A stretch of DNA of 64,000 nucleotides, from the NCBI RefSeq assembly GCF_900108175.1, contig NZ_FNVO01000008.1, positions 187,127 to 251,126 of the forward strand. Direction: 5' to 3'. Shown in pieces: positions 10,203-19,632 of this stretch. Numbering within the stretch: position 1 is the first letter of the stretch; each line of letters opens with the position of its first letter. The translations under genes and the position numbers were made by a program. The notes beneath the pieces are model-generated. The model was not told where the DNA came from. It did no database searches and was given only the letters and a program-made list of their open reading frames with translations. This DNA is from Thermomonospora echinospora (GTDB taxonomy: Bacteria > Actinomycetota > Actinomycetes > Streptosporangiales > Streptosporangiaceae).

Positions 10203-11021
10203 GTGAACGTCGTGGAAGCGACCGTGCTCGGCATCGTGCAGGGGCTCACCGAGTTCCTGCCGATCTCCAGCTCGGGTCACATGCTCTTCGTGCCCAAGTT
10301 CCTGGGCTGGGAGGACCCGGGCGCGGCGTTCTCGGCGATCATCCAGCTGGGCACCATGGCGGCGGTGCTGATCTACTTCCGCAACGACCTGGCCCGGATC
10401 GCGGTGACCTGGACCCGCAGCCTGTGGACGCCGGAACTGCGCCGCCACCAGGACGCCCGGATGGGCTGGTACATCGGGCTGGGCACCGTCCCGATCGGCG
10501 TGATGGGCCTGGCGTTCAGCGACTTCATCGAGGATCCGGCCCGCAACCTGTGGATCAACGCCACCTCGCTGATCGTGATGGGCCTGCTGCTGATGGTCGC
10601 CGAGTGGGCCGGGCGCCGCAAGCTGGAGGTCGACGACCTCAACCTGCGGGACGGCCTGATCATCGGCGGCTTCCAGTGCCTGTCGCTGATCCCCGGCTCC
10701 TCGCGGTCCGGCTCGACGATGACCGGCGCCCTGTTCCTCGGTTACACCCGCGAGGCGGCGGCCCGCTACTCGTTCCTGCTGTCGGTGCCCGCGGTGGTGC
10801 TGTCGGGCGCCTTCGAGATGCGGCATGTGGGAGAGGGCGGGGTGGCGCCCGTCCCCACCGCGGTCGCGACCCTGGCGTCCTTCGTCGTCGGCTATGCGGC
10901 GATCGCCTGGCTGCTGAGGTTCCTGGTGCGGCACTCGATGATGATCTTCGTCTACTACCGGGTGGCGCTGGGCGCCGTCATCATCGGCCTGCTGGCGGCG
11001 GGACGGATCAGCGCCACCTGA
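10203..11021 (+). CDS. uppP: Undecaprenyl-diphosphatase UppP (BacA)
   Basis: A 272-aa integral membrane phosphatase that dephosphorylates undecaprenyl diphosphate to recycle the lipid carrier for peptidoglycan; overproduction gives bacitracin resistance in other bacteria. The N-terminal QGLTEFLPISSSGH (Gln13 to His26) and the PGSSRSGSTMTG loop with Arg168 are the active-site motifs. About eight hydrophobic helices are present and the length is typical. The start is GTG at 10203. The 269-bp upstream stretch shows no gene. A short GC hairpin at 11031-11045 follows the stop. Confidence 0.95.
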   Translation: MNVVEATVLGIVQGLTEFLPISSSGHMLFVPKFLGWEDPGAAFSAIIQLGTMAAVLIYFRNDLARIAVTWTRSLWTPELRRHQDARMGWYIGLGTVPIGVMGLAFSDFIEDPARNLWINATSLIVMGLLLMVAEWAGRRKLEVDDLNLRDGLIIGGFQCLSLIPGSSRSGSTMTGALFLGYTREAAARYSFLLSVPAVVLSGAFEMRHVGEGGVAPVPTAVATLASFVVGYAAIAWLLRFLVRHSMMIFVYYRVALGAVIIGLLAAGRISAT

Positions 11022-11118
11022 CGCCGCGCCGCCCGCCGCGCGGGCGGGCTCCGGACTTCGGGACCGGGCCGCCCGGCCCCTGCCGGCAGACCTGCCGGCC
11101 GGTCTAGAGTACGGCGCC

Positions 11119-11709
11119 ATGCAGACCCCGCCACCGCCGTCCGGCACCTGGCACGGGCGGCCCGGCCCCGGCCGGTCCGACGACCCGGGCTTGTGGGCCT
11201 CCCTGAGCACCGGGACGCTGCTGGGACAGCTGCGCCGGGTCATGCTCATGCTGATGGCGGCGCCGGTGCTGATCCTGGCCATCGCGCCGATGATCGTCCG
11301 GGAGGGCGGCAGCCGGCTGGGCGACCTGCCCAGCTGGGTCTTCCTGCCGCCCCTGGCCGCGGCCCTGGTCGCGCTGGCGGCCGGGCCCCGGGTGCCGCGC
11401 CCCTTGGATCCCGGCCCGGATCCGGAGTGGACCGGGCGGGCCGCCGTGGCCGCCTTCCGGCAGGCGATCCTGCTGCGCTTCGCCCTGGGCGAGGCGGCGG
11501 TCATGCTGGGGCTGCCGCTGGCGATTGTGGCCCGTAGCGAAATGCCCTTCCTGGTCTCGTTCGCGATCGGCTACCCGCTGCTGGTGTGGCTGGCGCTGCC
11601 CACCACCGGCACGGTGGAACGGATCAGGCTCCGCATCGAGGCGGCCGGCGCCGACTCGCGGCTGTGGGAGTCCCTGCTGGCCCCCGCCGGGCCCGGCCCC
11701 GGCCGCTGA
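11119..11709 (+). CDS. Four-helix membrane protein, unknown function
   Basis: A 196-aa protein with a Pro/Gly-rich cytoplasmic N-terminus (about 30 residues) and four hydrophobic segments (about residues 42-62, 74-92, 118-136 and 142-160). It has no recognised domain. TAGAGT at 11105-11110 ends 8 nt before ATG and no ribosome-binding site is seen, so it is probably leaderless. It is convergent with corA, whose stop is only 4 nt away, with no hairpin between. Confidence 0.7.
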   Translation: MQTPPPPSGTWHGRPGPGRSDDPGLWASLSTGTLLGQLRRVMLMLMAAPVLILAIAPMIVREGGSRLGDLPSWVFLPPLAAALVALAAGPRVPRPLDPGPDPEWTGRAAVAAFRQAILLRFALGEAAVMLGLPLAIVARSEMPFLVSFAIGYPLLVWLALPTTGTVERIRLRIEAAGADSRLWESLLAPAGPGPGR

Positions 11710-11713
11710 GGTC

Positions 11714-12688
11714 CTACAGCCAGCCGCTCTTGCGCAGCCGCCAGTAGACCAACAGGCAGGCGGCGGCCATCGCCATGAGCACCAGCGGATAGCCATAGGG
11801 GGACTGCAGCTCGGGCATGTCCTTGAAGTTCATGCCGTAGATCCCGGCGATCGCGGTGGGCACCGCGATGATCGCCGCCCAGGCGGAGATCTTGCGCATG
11901 TCCTCGTTCTGCCGTTTCCCCAGCAGCGCCAGGTGCGCGTTCAGCACGCTGGTCAGCAGTTCGTCGTGCGCGTCCACCCGACCGTCCACCCGCAGCAGGT
12001 GGTCCAGCACGTCCCGGAAGTACTCCAGCGGGCCCCGCAGCTCACGCACCCGGCCGCCGACGATCTCCTGGAGCACCGGGACCAGCGGGTCCTCGGCCGA
12101 CCGGAACTTCAGCACCTCCCGCTTGAGCGAGTAGATGCGCTCGGTCACGTCCCGGCCGTCCGATGAGAACACCGCCCGTTCCAGCTCGATGATGTCCACC
12201 TCGACCTCGCCCGCCACCGTCTGGTAGCGGTCGACCACCTCGTCCAGGACGGCGTACGGCACCGCGACGGCGCCGGTCTCCAGCAACTCGGGGTCGGACT
12301 CCAGCCGCCGGCGCACCGGCGCCAGCGGGTTGGCCGTGCCGTGCCGCACGGTCACCACGAAGTCGGCCCCGACGAACAGCATGATCTCCCCGACCTCGAT
12401 GCCGGAGGTGGCCTCCCGGTAGTCCAGGGTCTTGAGCACCAGGAACAGCGTGTCGCCGTAGTGCTCCAGCTTCGGCCGCTGGTGGGCGTTGACGGCGTCC
12501 TCCACGGCCAGCGGATGCAGGTTCAGCTCCCGGCTGACCAGCTTGAGCTCCTCGGCGGTGGGCTCGTGCAGGCCGATCCACACCCAGCAGTCGCTCCCGT
12601 CGGCGCGGGCGGCGTCGAAGGCGTCGCTGATGTCGCCCTCGATGTCGTGCCGGCGCCCGCGACAGTAGATGGCCTTGTCCACGATCAT
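11714..12688 (-). CDS. corA: CorA family Mg2+/Co2+ transporter
   Basis: A 324-aa divalent cation channel. The large N-terminal cytoplasmic domain runs to about residue 260, a long stalk helix follows, and two C-terminal membrane helices are separated by the signature Tyr-Gly-Met-Asn-Phe. The C-terminus is basic, as in CorA. The ATG at 12688 (MIVDKAIYC) has GAGG 8 nt upstream and matches the family start; longer in-frame extensions exist but carry no homology. It is divergent from the histidine phosphatase gene. Confidence 0.93.
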   Translation of the reverse strand: MIVDKAIYCRGRRHDIEGDISDAFDAARADGSDCWVWIGLHEPTAEELKLVSRELNLHPLAVEDAVNAHQRPKLEHYGDTLFLVLKTLDYREATSGIEVGEIMLFVGADFVVTVRHGTANPLAPVRRRLESDPELLETGAVAVPYAVLDEVVDRYQTVAGEVEVDIIELERAVFSSDGRDVTERIYSLKREVLKFRSAEDPLVPVLQEIVGGRVRELRGPLEYFRDVLDHLLRVDGRVDAHDELLTSVLNAHLALLGKRQNEDMRKISAWAAIIAVPTAIAGIYGMNFKDMPELQSPYGYPLVLMAMAAACLLVYWRLRKSGWL

Positions 12689-12809
12689 GGTCGGCCTCGT
12701 TCCCGATCCTGGCGTGATCATTACCCGTTCCGGGTCCATCATCTCCCCTGCCGGATCCGGGACGGCGCCGTGCGACCGACTGCTCCGGATCTGCGTAGAG
12801 TCTGGGTCC

Positions 12810-13514
12810 GTGACGACGCTTCTGCTGGTGCGGCACGGCCTCACCGAGCTGACCGGGCCGGTGCTGGCCGGCTGGACCCCCGGGCTGTCCCTGGACGAAC
12901 GCGGCCGGGCCCAGGCGCGGGCGCTCGGCGACCGGCTGGCCTCCGTTCCGCTGGCCGCCGTGGTCTCCAGCCCACTGGACCGCTGCCTGCAGACCGCCGG
13001 CGCCATCGTCGCCGCCTCCGGCCGCCGGGACGGTCCCGGCGAGGTGCTGCGCGACGAGCGGTTCGGCGAGGTCCGCTACGGCGACTGGACGGGGCGGCCG
13101 CTGAAGGAACTGGCCGAGGAGCCGCTGTGGCGGGTCGTGCAGGCGCATCCCAGCGCGGCCGTCTTCCCCGGCGCGCAGGGAGAGGCGATGGCCGCCGCCC
13201 AGCACCGCGCGGTGACGGCGGTGCGGGACTGGAACGCGCGGATCGCCGCGCAGGCCGGCCCGGACGCGGTCTACCTGGTGTGCAGCCACGGCGACATCAT
13301 CAAGGCCATCGTCGCCGACGCCCTCGGCCTGCACCTGGACCAGTTCCAGCGCATCCAGGCCGACCCGGCGTCGCTGACGGTGATCCGCTACACCGAGCTG
13401 CGCCCGTTCCTCGTCCGGCTCAACGACACCGGGGGAGGAGTGGACGGGCTGCTGCCCCCGCCCGGCACGCCCGCGGGGGGAGAGGGCGACGCACCGGTGG
13501 GCGGCGGCGCGTAA
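12810..13514 (+). CDS. Histidine phosphatase, MSMEG_4193 type
   Basis: A 234-aa phosphoglycerate-mutase-like phosphatase. The phospho-acceptor RHG is at residues 8-10, DERFGEVRYGDWTG in mid-protein, and the second His in VCSHGDII. The C-terminal ~20 residues are low-complexity Pro/Gly. It begins a conserved actinobacterial run leading to mshC, so a link with mycothiol metabolism is suspected; the substrate is unknown. TAGAGT (12796-12801) ends 8 nt before GTG 12810, supporting a leaderless start and excluding the longer frame. Confidence 0.88.
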   Translation: MTTLLLVRHGLTELTGPVLAGWTPGLSLDERGRAQARALGDRLASVPLAAVVSSPLDRCLQTAGAIVAASGRRDGPGEVLRDERFGEVRYGDWTGRPLKELAEEPLWRVVQAHPSAAVFPGAQGEAMAAAQHRAVTAVRDWNARIAAQAGPDAVYLVCSHGDIIKAIVADALGLHLDQFQRIQADPASLTVIRYTELRPFLVRLNDTGGGVDGLLPPPGTPAGGEGDAPVGGGA

Positions 13515-13576
13515 GGTCATCGGCGTGAGCTCTTTCGCACCCGTGCCGGTCGGTCCTTGTGAGGGGAGGTCCTGTC

Positions 13577-14137
13577 GTGCCCGTCATCTCCTATGACATG
13601 CCGGACAGGTTTGTCGCGGGCGCCGTCGGGCAGCCGGGCGAGCGCGCTTTCTACCTGCAGGCGCGCGCGGGCCGCCGCGTCACCAGCGTCGGCCTGGAGA
13701 AGTTCCAGGTCACCATGCTGGCCGAGCGCCTGGAGGAACTGCTGGACGAGGTGCTGCGGCGCAGCGGGGGCAGCGCCCCGGTGCCCGCGGTCGCCCCCAC
13801 CGAGCTGCAGGACGACGCGCCGCTGGACCAGCCGGTGGAGGAGGAGTTCCGGGTGGGCACCATGGCGCTGGCCTGGGACCCCGAGGACGAGCGGGTGATC
13901 ATCGAGGCTCAGGAGGTCACCGACGACGAGGGCGTGGAGCCGCTGGCCGCCGAACCCGGCGAGGACGAGCCGGCGATCGTGGTGCTGCGGGTGCGGATCA
14001 CCGCCGGCCAGGCCCGGGCCTTCGCCGAGCGCGCCCTGAAGGTGGTCTCGGCGGGCCGGCCGCCGTGCCCACTGTGCGGCCTGCCGCTGGACGCCGCCGG
14101 TCACGTGTGCCCGCGCCAGAACGGGCACCTGGGCTGA
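13577..14137 (+). CDS. DUF3090 family protein
   Basis: A 186-aa protein with the DUF3090 pattern: an N-terminal DMPDRFVAGAVGQPGERAFYLQ barrel-like region, an acidic centre, and a C-terminal CPLCGLPLDAAGHVCPRQNG segment whose three Cys and His look like a zinc knuckle. Its function is unknown. It is nearly always the neighbour of the histidine phosphatase and the SCO1664-type protein in actinomycetes. GGGGAGGT at 13563-13570 places the start at GTG 13577 rather than the upstream GTG 13559. It lies 62 nt after the phosphatase stop, in the same operon direction. Confidence 0.88.
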   Translation: MPVISYDMPDRFVAGAVGQPGERAFYLQARAGRRVTSVGLEKFQVTMLAERLEELLDEVLRRSGGSAPVPAVAPTELQDDAPLDQPVEEEFRVGTMALAWDPEDERVIIEAQEVTDDEGVEPLAAEPGEDEPAIVVLRVRITAGQARAFAERALKVVSAGRPPCPLCGLPLDAAGHVCPRQNGHLG

Positions 14138-14210
14138 CGATGACGTCCCACCTGGGCGGGCCGGCCCGTCCGGCGCTCGCATCGGCCGGAAGGATCGGGA
14201 GAATGAGGAC

Positions 14211-15008
14211 ATGACGCAACCCTCCCGGGACCGTGCCGCCGACCCGCCCGGTGACGGCGGGGTCGACCCGGCCGACACGCAGACCGCCGAGCGGCTGCTG
14301 GCCGACGGCCGGCTCACCGTCGAGGGCCGTCTGGTCCAGGCGTCCAACGCCACCCTGTACTGCTCGGTCGAGCTGGACGGGCTGCGCGCGGCCTGCGTCT
14401 ACAAGCCGGTGGCGGGGGAGCGGCCGCTGTGGGACTTCCCCGACGGCACACTGGCCCGGCGCGAGGTGGCGGCCTACCTGGTGTCGGAGGCGATGGGCTG
14501 GCACATCGTCCCGCCGACCGTGCACCGCGACGGCCCCTACGGCGTCGGCATGGTGCAGTTGTGGGTCGAGCCCGACCCCGACGTCGACCTGGTCGCCCTG
14601 TCGCGCTCGGAGGACCCGGCGATCCGCCGGATGGCGGTGTTCGACGCGGTGATCAACAACGCCGACCGCAAGATCGGGCACCTGCTGCCGCCCGGCGGCT
14701 CCGCCCGTGCCGGTGCGCGGGACGGCCACGTCTACGGCTGCGACCACGGGGTCTGCTTCTCGACCGACTACAAGCTGCGGACCGTGCTGTGGCAGTGGCG
14801 CGGCAAGAAGCTCACCGCCGAGGCGCTGGAGGCGCTGCGGCGCGTGGCGGAGGGGCTGCGCGGCGGGCCGCTGTCGCAGCGGCTGGGCGACCTGCTGACC
14901 GGCGAGGAGATCGACGCCACCGCGCGGCGGGTGGAGCTGATGCTCAAGCACCGCATCCACCCCTACCCCCCCGAGGACTGGCCCGCCATCCCCTGGCCCC
15001 CGCTCTGA
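14211..15008 (+). CDS. SCO1664 family PI3/4-kinase-like protein
   Basis: A 265-aa protein with an atypical kinase fold. A candidate ATP-binding Lys is in VYKPVAGERPLWDFP, the catalytic loop is NNADRK (Asp152), and the metal-binding DHG is at Asp178. Such sets resemble phosphatidylinositol 3/4-kinase and HipA-like folds. The first ~25 residues are disordered. The family is restricted to actinomycetes, lies beside mshC, and has no proven substrate. Ser/Thr, lipid or small-molecule phosphorylation, or AMP transfer, are all open. It has a weak GAGG before ATG and is in line with the DUF3090 gene. Confidence 0.85.
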   Translation: MTQPSRDRAADPPGDGGVDPADTQTAERLLADGRLTVEGRLVQASNATLYCSVELDGLRAACVYKPVAGERPLWDFPDGTLARREVAAYLVSEAMGWHIVPPTVHRDGPYGVGMVQLWVEPDPDVDLVALSRSEDPAIRRMAVFDAVINNADRKIGHLLPPGGSARAGARDGHVYGCDHGVCFSTDYKLRTVLWQWRGKKLTAEALEALRRVAEGLRGGPLSQRLGDLLTGEEIDATARRVELMLKHRIHPYPPEDWPAIPWPPL

Positions 15009-15040
15009 CCCGATCCGGGGGAGATGGTCCAATAAGGGCC

Positions 15041-15835
15041 ATGTGCACGGCCGTGGTGGGTTTCGACCCCTCCTCCCCCGTTCCCCTGCTGCTCGCCGGA
15101 GTCCGTGACGAGTTCGCCGACCGGCCCTGGGCGCCGCCGGGCGCGCACTGGCCGGACCGTCCCGCCCTGCTCGGCGGTCGCGACCTGCGGGCCGGCGGCA
15201 CCTGGCTGGCGGTCGATCCGGACGCGCCGCGGGTGGCCTGCGTCCTGAACGGCCGCGGCCGGCTGGCCCCCGAGGAGGGCCGGGCCTCGCGCGGGGAGCT
15301 GCCCCTGCGCGCGGCGGCCGACGGCGGTCTCGGCGATCTGGACCTGGCCCGTTTCGACCCCTTCCACCTGGTGTGCGCCGGGCTCGGCGGGGCCCTGCTG
15401 TGGAGCTGGGACGGGCACGAGCTCGCCGAGCGGAAACTCGGCCCCGGCCTGCACATGATCGTCAACACCGGACTGGAGGGCGGCCCGGCGACGTCGGTCG
15501 ACCCCTGGGAGCGGGAGTCGGAGGTGCAGATGACCGAGCGGATCGCCTTCTTCCGCCCGCGCCTGACCGCCGCCCGGCGCCCCGAGCCGCGCACGGGCAC
15601 CACCGCCGGCGCCTGGGGCGAGTGGCTGCCGCTGCTGGACGGCGGCGGGCTGGACCGCGCCGACCGCCGGGCGCTGGTCCTCACCCGCCGGTACGAGGCG
15701 GGCCTGTGGGGTACCTCGTCGGTCAGCCTGGTCGCGCTGTCGCCCCAGGGGGTGCGCTATGACTTCACCGCCGCGCCCGGAGACCCGCGGGCGTGGACGG
15801 CCGTGCTGCCGGCCGCCGAGCGGGGCGACAAGTAG
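15041..15835 (+). CDS. NRDE family protein (TANGO2-like)
   Basis: A 264-aa protein starting Met-Cys-Thr-Ala-Val-Val, with Cys2 positioned like an N-terminal nucleophile, as in the NRDE/TANGO2 family. The family Asn-Arg-Asp-Glu motif is modified here (GVRDEF near residue 21), and LHMIVNTG and the alternating strands of an Ntn-like fold are recognisable. Bacterial function is unknown; the eukaryotic relative is tied to heme and lipid trafficking. The start at ATG 15041 is set by Cys2 and by AAGGG just upstream. It sits inside the mycothiol-associated run, 48 nt before mshC. Confidence 0.75.
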   Translation: MCTAVVGFDPSSPVPLLLAGVRDEFADRPWAPPGAHWPDRPALLGGRDLRAGGTWLAVDPDAPRVACVLNGRGRLAPEEGRASRGELPLRAAADGGLGDLDLARFDPFHLVCAGLGGALLWSWDGHELAERKLGPGLHMIVNTGLEGGPATSVDPWERESEVQMTERIAFFRPRLTAARRPEPRTGTTAGAWGEWLPLLDGGGLDRADRRALVLTRRYEAGLWGTSSVSLVALSPQGVRYDFTAAPGDPRAWTAVLPAAERGDK

Positions 15836-15882
15836 ACGATCTCCGCGTCGAGGTCGATTCGGGGCACGGATAAGCTTCAGGC

Positions 15883-17127
15883 ATGCGATCGTGGCCTGCC
15901 CCCGGGGTACCCCGCCTGTCCGAAGCCGGTCTGTCCGGCCCCGCGCTGCCGTTGCACCTCCACGACACCGGGACGGGCTCGGTCAGGCCCACGGAGCCCG
16001 GCCCGACCGCCCGGATGTACGTGTGCGGCATCACCCCCTACGACGCCACCCATCTCGGCCACGCCGCGACCTATCTGGCCTTCGACCTGGCCAACCGGGT
16101 GTGGCGGGACGGCGGGCACACGGTGCACTACGTGCAGAATGCCACCGACGTGGACGACCCCCTGCTGGAACGTGCCCAGCAGACCGGCCAGGACTGGCGG
16201 GAGCTGGCCGACCGGGAGATCGCCCTGTTCCGCGACGACATGACCGCGCTGCGGATCCTGCCGCCCGACCACTACATCGGCGCGGTGGAGGCGATCCCGC
16301 TGATCATCGAGATGATCGAGCAGCTGCGCTCACGCGGCGCCGCCTACGAGGTGGACGGCGACCTGTACTTCCCGATCGCCGCCGACCCCGACTTCGGGCG
16401 GGTCAGCGGGCTGACCCGCGAGCAGATGATGCCGCTGTTCGCCGAGCGCGGCGGCGACCCCGCCCGGCGCGGCAAGAAGGACCCGCTGGACGCGCTGCTG
16501 TGGATGGTGCAGCGGCCGGGGGAGCCCGGCTGGGACTCGCCCTTCGGCCGGGGCCGCCCGGGCTGGCACGTGGAGTGCTCGGCGATCTCCGTCCACTACC
16601 TGGACATGGCCTTCGACGTCGAGGGCGGCGGCTCGGACCTGGCCTTCCCGCACCACGAGATGAGCGCCTCGCACGCCGAGGCGGCCACCGGGCGGCGGCC
16701 GCACGCCAGGGCGTACGTGCACGCGGGCATGGTCGGCCTGGACGGCGAGAAGATGTCCAAGTCGCGCGGCAACCTGGTGTTCGTCTCCCGGCTGCGGGGT
16801 GACGGCGCCGACCCCATGGCGATCCGGCTGGCGCTGCTGGGCCACCACTACCGTTCCGACTGGGAGTGGACGTCCGAGGACCTGGCGCGCGCCACCGGCC
16901 GCCTGGCGCGCTGGCGCGCGGCGGTGCGGCTGCCGTCCGGCCCCTCGGCGGAGCCGGTGGCCGCCGAGGTGCGCCGCCACCTGGCCCACGACCTGGACGC
17001 CCCGGCGGCCCTGGTGGCGATCGACCGCTGGGCCGAGCAGGCGCTGTCCGGAGCCGGCGAGGCCGAGGACGCCGCCCCCGCCCAGGTCCGCACGATCGCC
17101 GACGCCCTGCTGGGCGTCAGCCTGTGA
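15883..17127 (+). CDS. mshC: Cysteine:glucosaminyl inositol ligase MshC
   Basis: A 414-aa enzyme that joins L-cysteine to GlcN-inositol with ATP in mycothiol synthesis. It derives from class I cysteinyl-tRNA synthetase. It has a zinc Cys48, HLGH (57-60), the KMSKS loop (290-294) and GWHVECSA and FPHHE metal/substrate motifs, and it lacks the tRNA-binding C-terminal extension. TAAGCT (15871-15876) ends 6 nt before ATG, so it may have its own leaderless promoter in addition to readthrough. Its last 11 bp overlap the convergent MpaB gene. Confidence 0.95.
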   Translation: MRSWPAPGVPRLSEAGLSGPALPLHLHDTGTGSVRPTEPGPTARMYVCGITPYDATHLGHAATYLAFDLANRVWRDGGHTVHYVQNATDVDDPLLERAQQTGQDWRELADREIALFRDDMTALRILPPDHYIGAVEAIPLIIEMIEQLRSRGAAYEVDGDLYFPIAADPDFGRVSGLTREQMMPLFAERGGDPARRGKKDPLDALLWMVQRPGEPGWDSPFGRGRPGWHVECSAISVHYLDMAFDVEGGGSDLAFPHHEMSASHAEAATGRRPHARAYVHAGMVGLDGEKMSKSRGNLVFVSRLRGDGADPMAIRLALLGHHYRSDWEWTSEDLARATGRLARWRAAVRLPSGPSAEPVAAEVRRHLAHDLDAPAALVAIDRWAEQALSGAGEAEDAAPAQVRTIADALLGVSL

Positions 17128-17959
17128 GGCGTTCGCGTTCCCGCCGGGACCGCTCGCGGGACCCGGTGGCGCGGCGGGCGATCCGGCGGCGGGACAGGTG
17201 CAGGCCCAGCCTGGCCGGTGAGCGCCTGACGGAACCGGGGACGAGCAGGTAGCAGAACGCCCCGGTACGCAGCATCGTGTGCAGCAGGCGATCCCTGCGG
17301 GGGTTCCACGGCAGCCCGTACTGGGCGCGGATCGGCTCGGGCAGCAGCCCGGTGGTGACGAACCGGTTGAGCCACAGGGCCGGCCACAACCACCGCAGCC
17401 GGGCCGGCCACAGCACGGCCTGCATGACCTCGCGGCCGGTGTCGGAGACCTCCAGCGCGCCGATCATCTCGTCCATGTAGCGGCGGAAGGCGGCCAAGTC
17501 CTCCGGCTGGGCGCCGGGCGGGCAGTCCAGCACGTCGGCGACGTAGCGGGCCTGGCGGACGTACTCCTCGGCGAGGTCGCCGCTGGGCGAGCGCAGCACC
17601 TCGGTGTAGACGAACAGCGCCGCCTCGATGAGGGTGGCGTTGACCCACACCTGCAGGTCCGGGTCGTTGCCCGAGTAGCCGGGCCCGGTGATGCGCTCGT
17701 GCACGCGGCGGATGACCCGGCCGAGCCGCTCGGCCTCCTCCGGGGTGCCGAACGTCACGATGGTCAGGAAGTCCAGCGTGCCGAGCAGTCGGTCCAGCGG
17801 CCGTTCTCGCAGGTCGCTGTGGTCGGCGACGCCCTGCGCCACCTTGGGGTGGGCGACCTGCAGCAGCAGCGCGCGGCCGGCGGCCACCAGCACGGCGGGC
17901 TCACCGGCCAGCAGTTGCAGCACCGACCTGTCGCGGGGTATGGGGGATTCGCCCGCCAT
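17117..17959 (-). CDS. MpaB/DUF2236 family oxygenase-like protein
   Basis: A 280-aa mostly helical protein of the DUF2236 family, related to MpaB and latex-clearing oxygenases that bind heme b. It has the conserved [18 protein letters not shown] and [18 protein letters not shown] blocks, whose His residues are candidate heme ligands, then [14 protein letters not shown]. The C-terminus is Arg-rich. GGGAGG precedes the ATG. It is transcribed against mshC with overlapping 3' ends. The substrate is unknown. Confidence 0.85.
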   Translation of the reverse strand: MAGESPIPRDRSVLQLLAGEPAVLVAAGRALLLQVAHPKVAQGVADHSDLRERPLDRLLGTLDFLTIVTFGTPEEAERLGRVIRRVHERITGPGYSGNDPDLQVWVNATLIEAALFVYTEVLRSPSGDLAEEYVRQARYVADVLDCPPGAQPEDLAAFRRYMDEMIGALEVSDTGREVMQAVLWPARLRWLWPALWLNRFVTTGLLPEPIRAQYGLPWNPRRDRLLHTMLRTGAFCYLLVPGSVRRSPARLGLHLSRRRIARRATGSRERSRRERERLTG

Positions 17960-18128
17960 CGGTCCTCCCGGGGCTCAACGCTTGTAAGTGAATACTTGCG
18001 CGCCTTTCCCGGATGTGCAAGGCCCGTGGGGCGGTCCTGGGACGGGTGCGCCCCCGCGCCTGGTGGCGGCGGGGGCACGCCCGCAGCGGGCCGTTGGGGG
18101 ATCCACCGGCCCCGGCGTGGACCGGAGA

Positions 18129-18992
18129 TCAGCCGGAGTCGCGACCCTTCAGATAGCGCTCGAACTCCCGGGCAATGGCGTCCCCGCTGGCCTCGGGCAG
18201 CTCGGCGGCGTCCTTCTGCTCCTCCAGCGCCTTGACGTACTCGGCGACCTCGGTGTCCTGCTCGGCGAGCTCGTTGACCCCATGCTCCCAGGCGCGCGCC
18301 TCCTCGGGCAGTTCGCCCAGCGCCACGGTCAGGTCCAGCAGGTCCTCCACCCGGCGCAGCAGCGCCAGCGTCGCCTTGGGGGAGGGCGGGTGCGAGACGT
18401 AGTGCGGCACCGACGCCCATAGCGCCACCGTGCCGATGTGGGCCTTGTCGCAGGCGTCCTGCAGGACGCCCAGGATGCCGGTCGGGCCCTCGTAGCGGCT
18501 CAGCTCGTACCGGCCGCCGGGCTCCAGCCGCAGCGTGCCGACCACGGGGGGACCGGAGACGCTTCCGCTGACCGGGACGGGGCGGGTGTGCGGGGAGTCG
18601 GCCAGCAGCGCGCCCAGCAGCACCGCCGTCCGCACGCCCAGCCGCTCCACCGCCTCCAGCAGCTCCCGGCAGAACGAGCGCCAGCGCATGTTGGGCTCGA
18701 TGCCGCGGATCAGTACCACGTCACGCGACGAACCCGGCGGGCGCGCCCACGAGATCCGGGTGGTGGGCCAGGTGATGCTGCGGACACCGTCCTCGTCCAG
18801 CTCCACCGTCGGACGGGTCACCTGGAAGTCGTAGTAGTCCTCCGGATCCAGCTCGGCCACCGGGGACGCGTCCCAGGCCGACTCCAGATGCCTGATGACC
18901 CCGCTGGCCGCCTCGCCGGCGTCGTTCCACCCCTCAAAGGCGGCGACCAGGACCGGGTCGACCAGCTCGGGCACGTTCTCGAACTCGACCAC
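18129..18992 (-). CDS. PAC2 family protein
   Basis: A 287-aa protein with the PAC2 fold, related to archaeal/eukaryotic proteasome assembly chaperones, found in actinobacteria without proven function. It has the EGWNDAGEAASG start, VLLGALLADSPHTRPVPV and WASVPHYVSHPPSPKATL blocks, and an acidic C-terminal coil (about 218-280). AAGGAGG precedes the start. It is far from the proteasome genes here (22 kb), so a direct link is speculative. A 169-bp spacer separates it from the MpaB gene on the same strand. Confidence 0.9.
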   Translation of the reverse strand: MVEFENVPELVDPVLVAAFEGWNDAGEAASGVIRHLESAWDASPVAELDPEDYYDFQVTRPTVELDEDGVRSITWPTTRISWARPPGSSRDVVLIRGIEPNMRWRSFCRELLEAVERLGVRTAVLLGALLADSPHTRPVPVSGSVSGPPVVGTLRLEPGGRYELSRYEGPTGILGVLQDACDKAHIGTVALWASVPHYVSHPPSPKATLALLRRVEDLLDLTVALGELPEEARAWEHGVNELAEQDTEVAEYVKALEEQKDAAELPEASGDAIAREFERYLKGRDSG

Positions 18993-19173
18993 CCGCTGCC
19001 TCCTTCCGACCTAGGTACAGCGTCACGGCGCGCGCCGTTGTTCCCGGGTCCCGGGAGGCCGGGACGCGCTCATGATCGAATACCGTCACCCTACGTCCTG
19101 GCGGGGTGGGCCCGCCTCCCGGCCGCGCGGCCCGGGGTGACCGGGCGGACGTGGCCGGGGGACGGGCCGGCGA

Positions 19174-19632
19174 TCACTTCCCGTCGGTGGTGTGCACGAT
19201 CAGGATGTCGCAGGGCGAGCGGTGCGACAGGTTGGCCGGCACCGAGCCCAGGATCCGGCCCGCCAGGCTGTTGAGGCCGCGGTTGCCCACCACCAGCAGG
19301 TCCGCGCCGCGGTCCCTGGCGACCTTGGTGAGCACGTCCACCGCGTCGCCCTCCACCGCGACCTCGTCGATGTCCTTGGCGCCGGCCGCCACGGCGCGTT
19401 CCCGGGCGGCCCGCAGCGCGTCCTCGGCGGGGGTGGACCCCTGGACCTTGTAGGCCAGGTCGCCCAGCCGGTCGGCGGCGCTCAGCCGCTCGCGCTCGCT
19501 CATGGGGTGGTAGGCGGATGCGAGCAGCAGGGTCGCTCCGGTGTCGGCCGACAGCCGGGCGGCCGATTCCACCGCGCGGAAAGAGGAGTCCGAGCCGTCG
19601 GTGCCGACGAGAATGGTGCGGTACGAGGCCAT
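19174..19632 (-). CDS. Universal stress protein (UspA family)
   Basis: A 152-aa single-domain Usp. It has an Asp in the LVGTDGSDSS strand, and the ATP-binding loop VGNRGLNSLAGRILGSVP (G-2x-G-9x-G-S pattern) near the C-terminus, so it is probably of the ATP-binding class. In actinobacteria such genes often respond to hypoxia or stationary phase; no clear regulator box was seen upstream. AAGGAG is 6 nt before ATG. It is divergent from metH across a 207-bp spacer. Confidence 0.93.
   Translation of the reverse strand: MASYRTILVGTDGSDSSFRAVESAARLSADTGATLLLASAYHPMSERERLSAADRLGDLAYKVQGSTPAEDALRAARERAVAAGAKDIDEVAVEGDAVDVLTKVARDRGADLLVVGNRGLNSLAGRILGSVPANLSHRSPCDILIVHTTDGK

Noticed and set aside
18129-18992. 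PAC2 protein as a proteasome assembly chaperone of this locus
   Set aside because: The fold family is related, but the gene is 22 kb away and bacterial 20S cores assemble without PAC chaperones, so no functional link is claimed.
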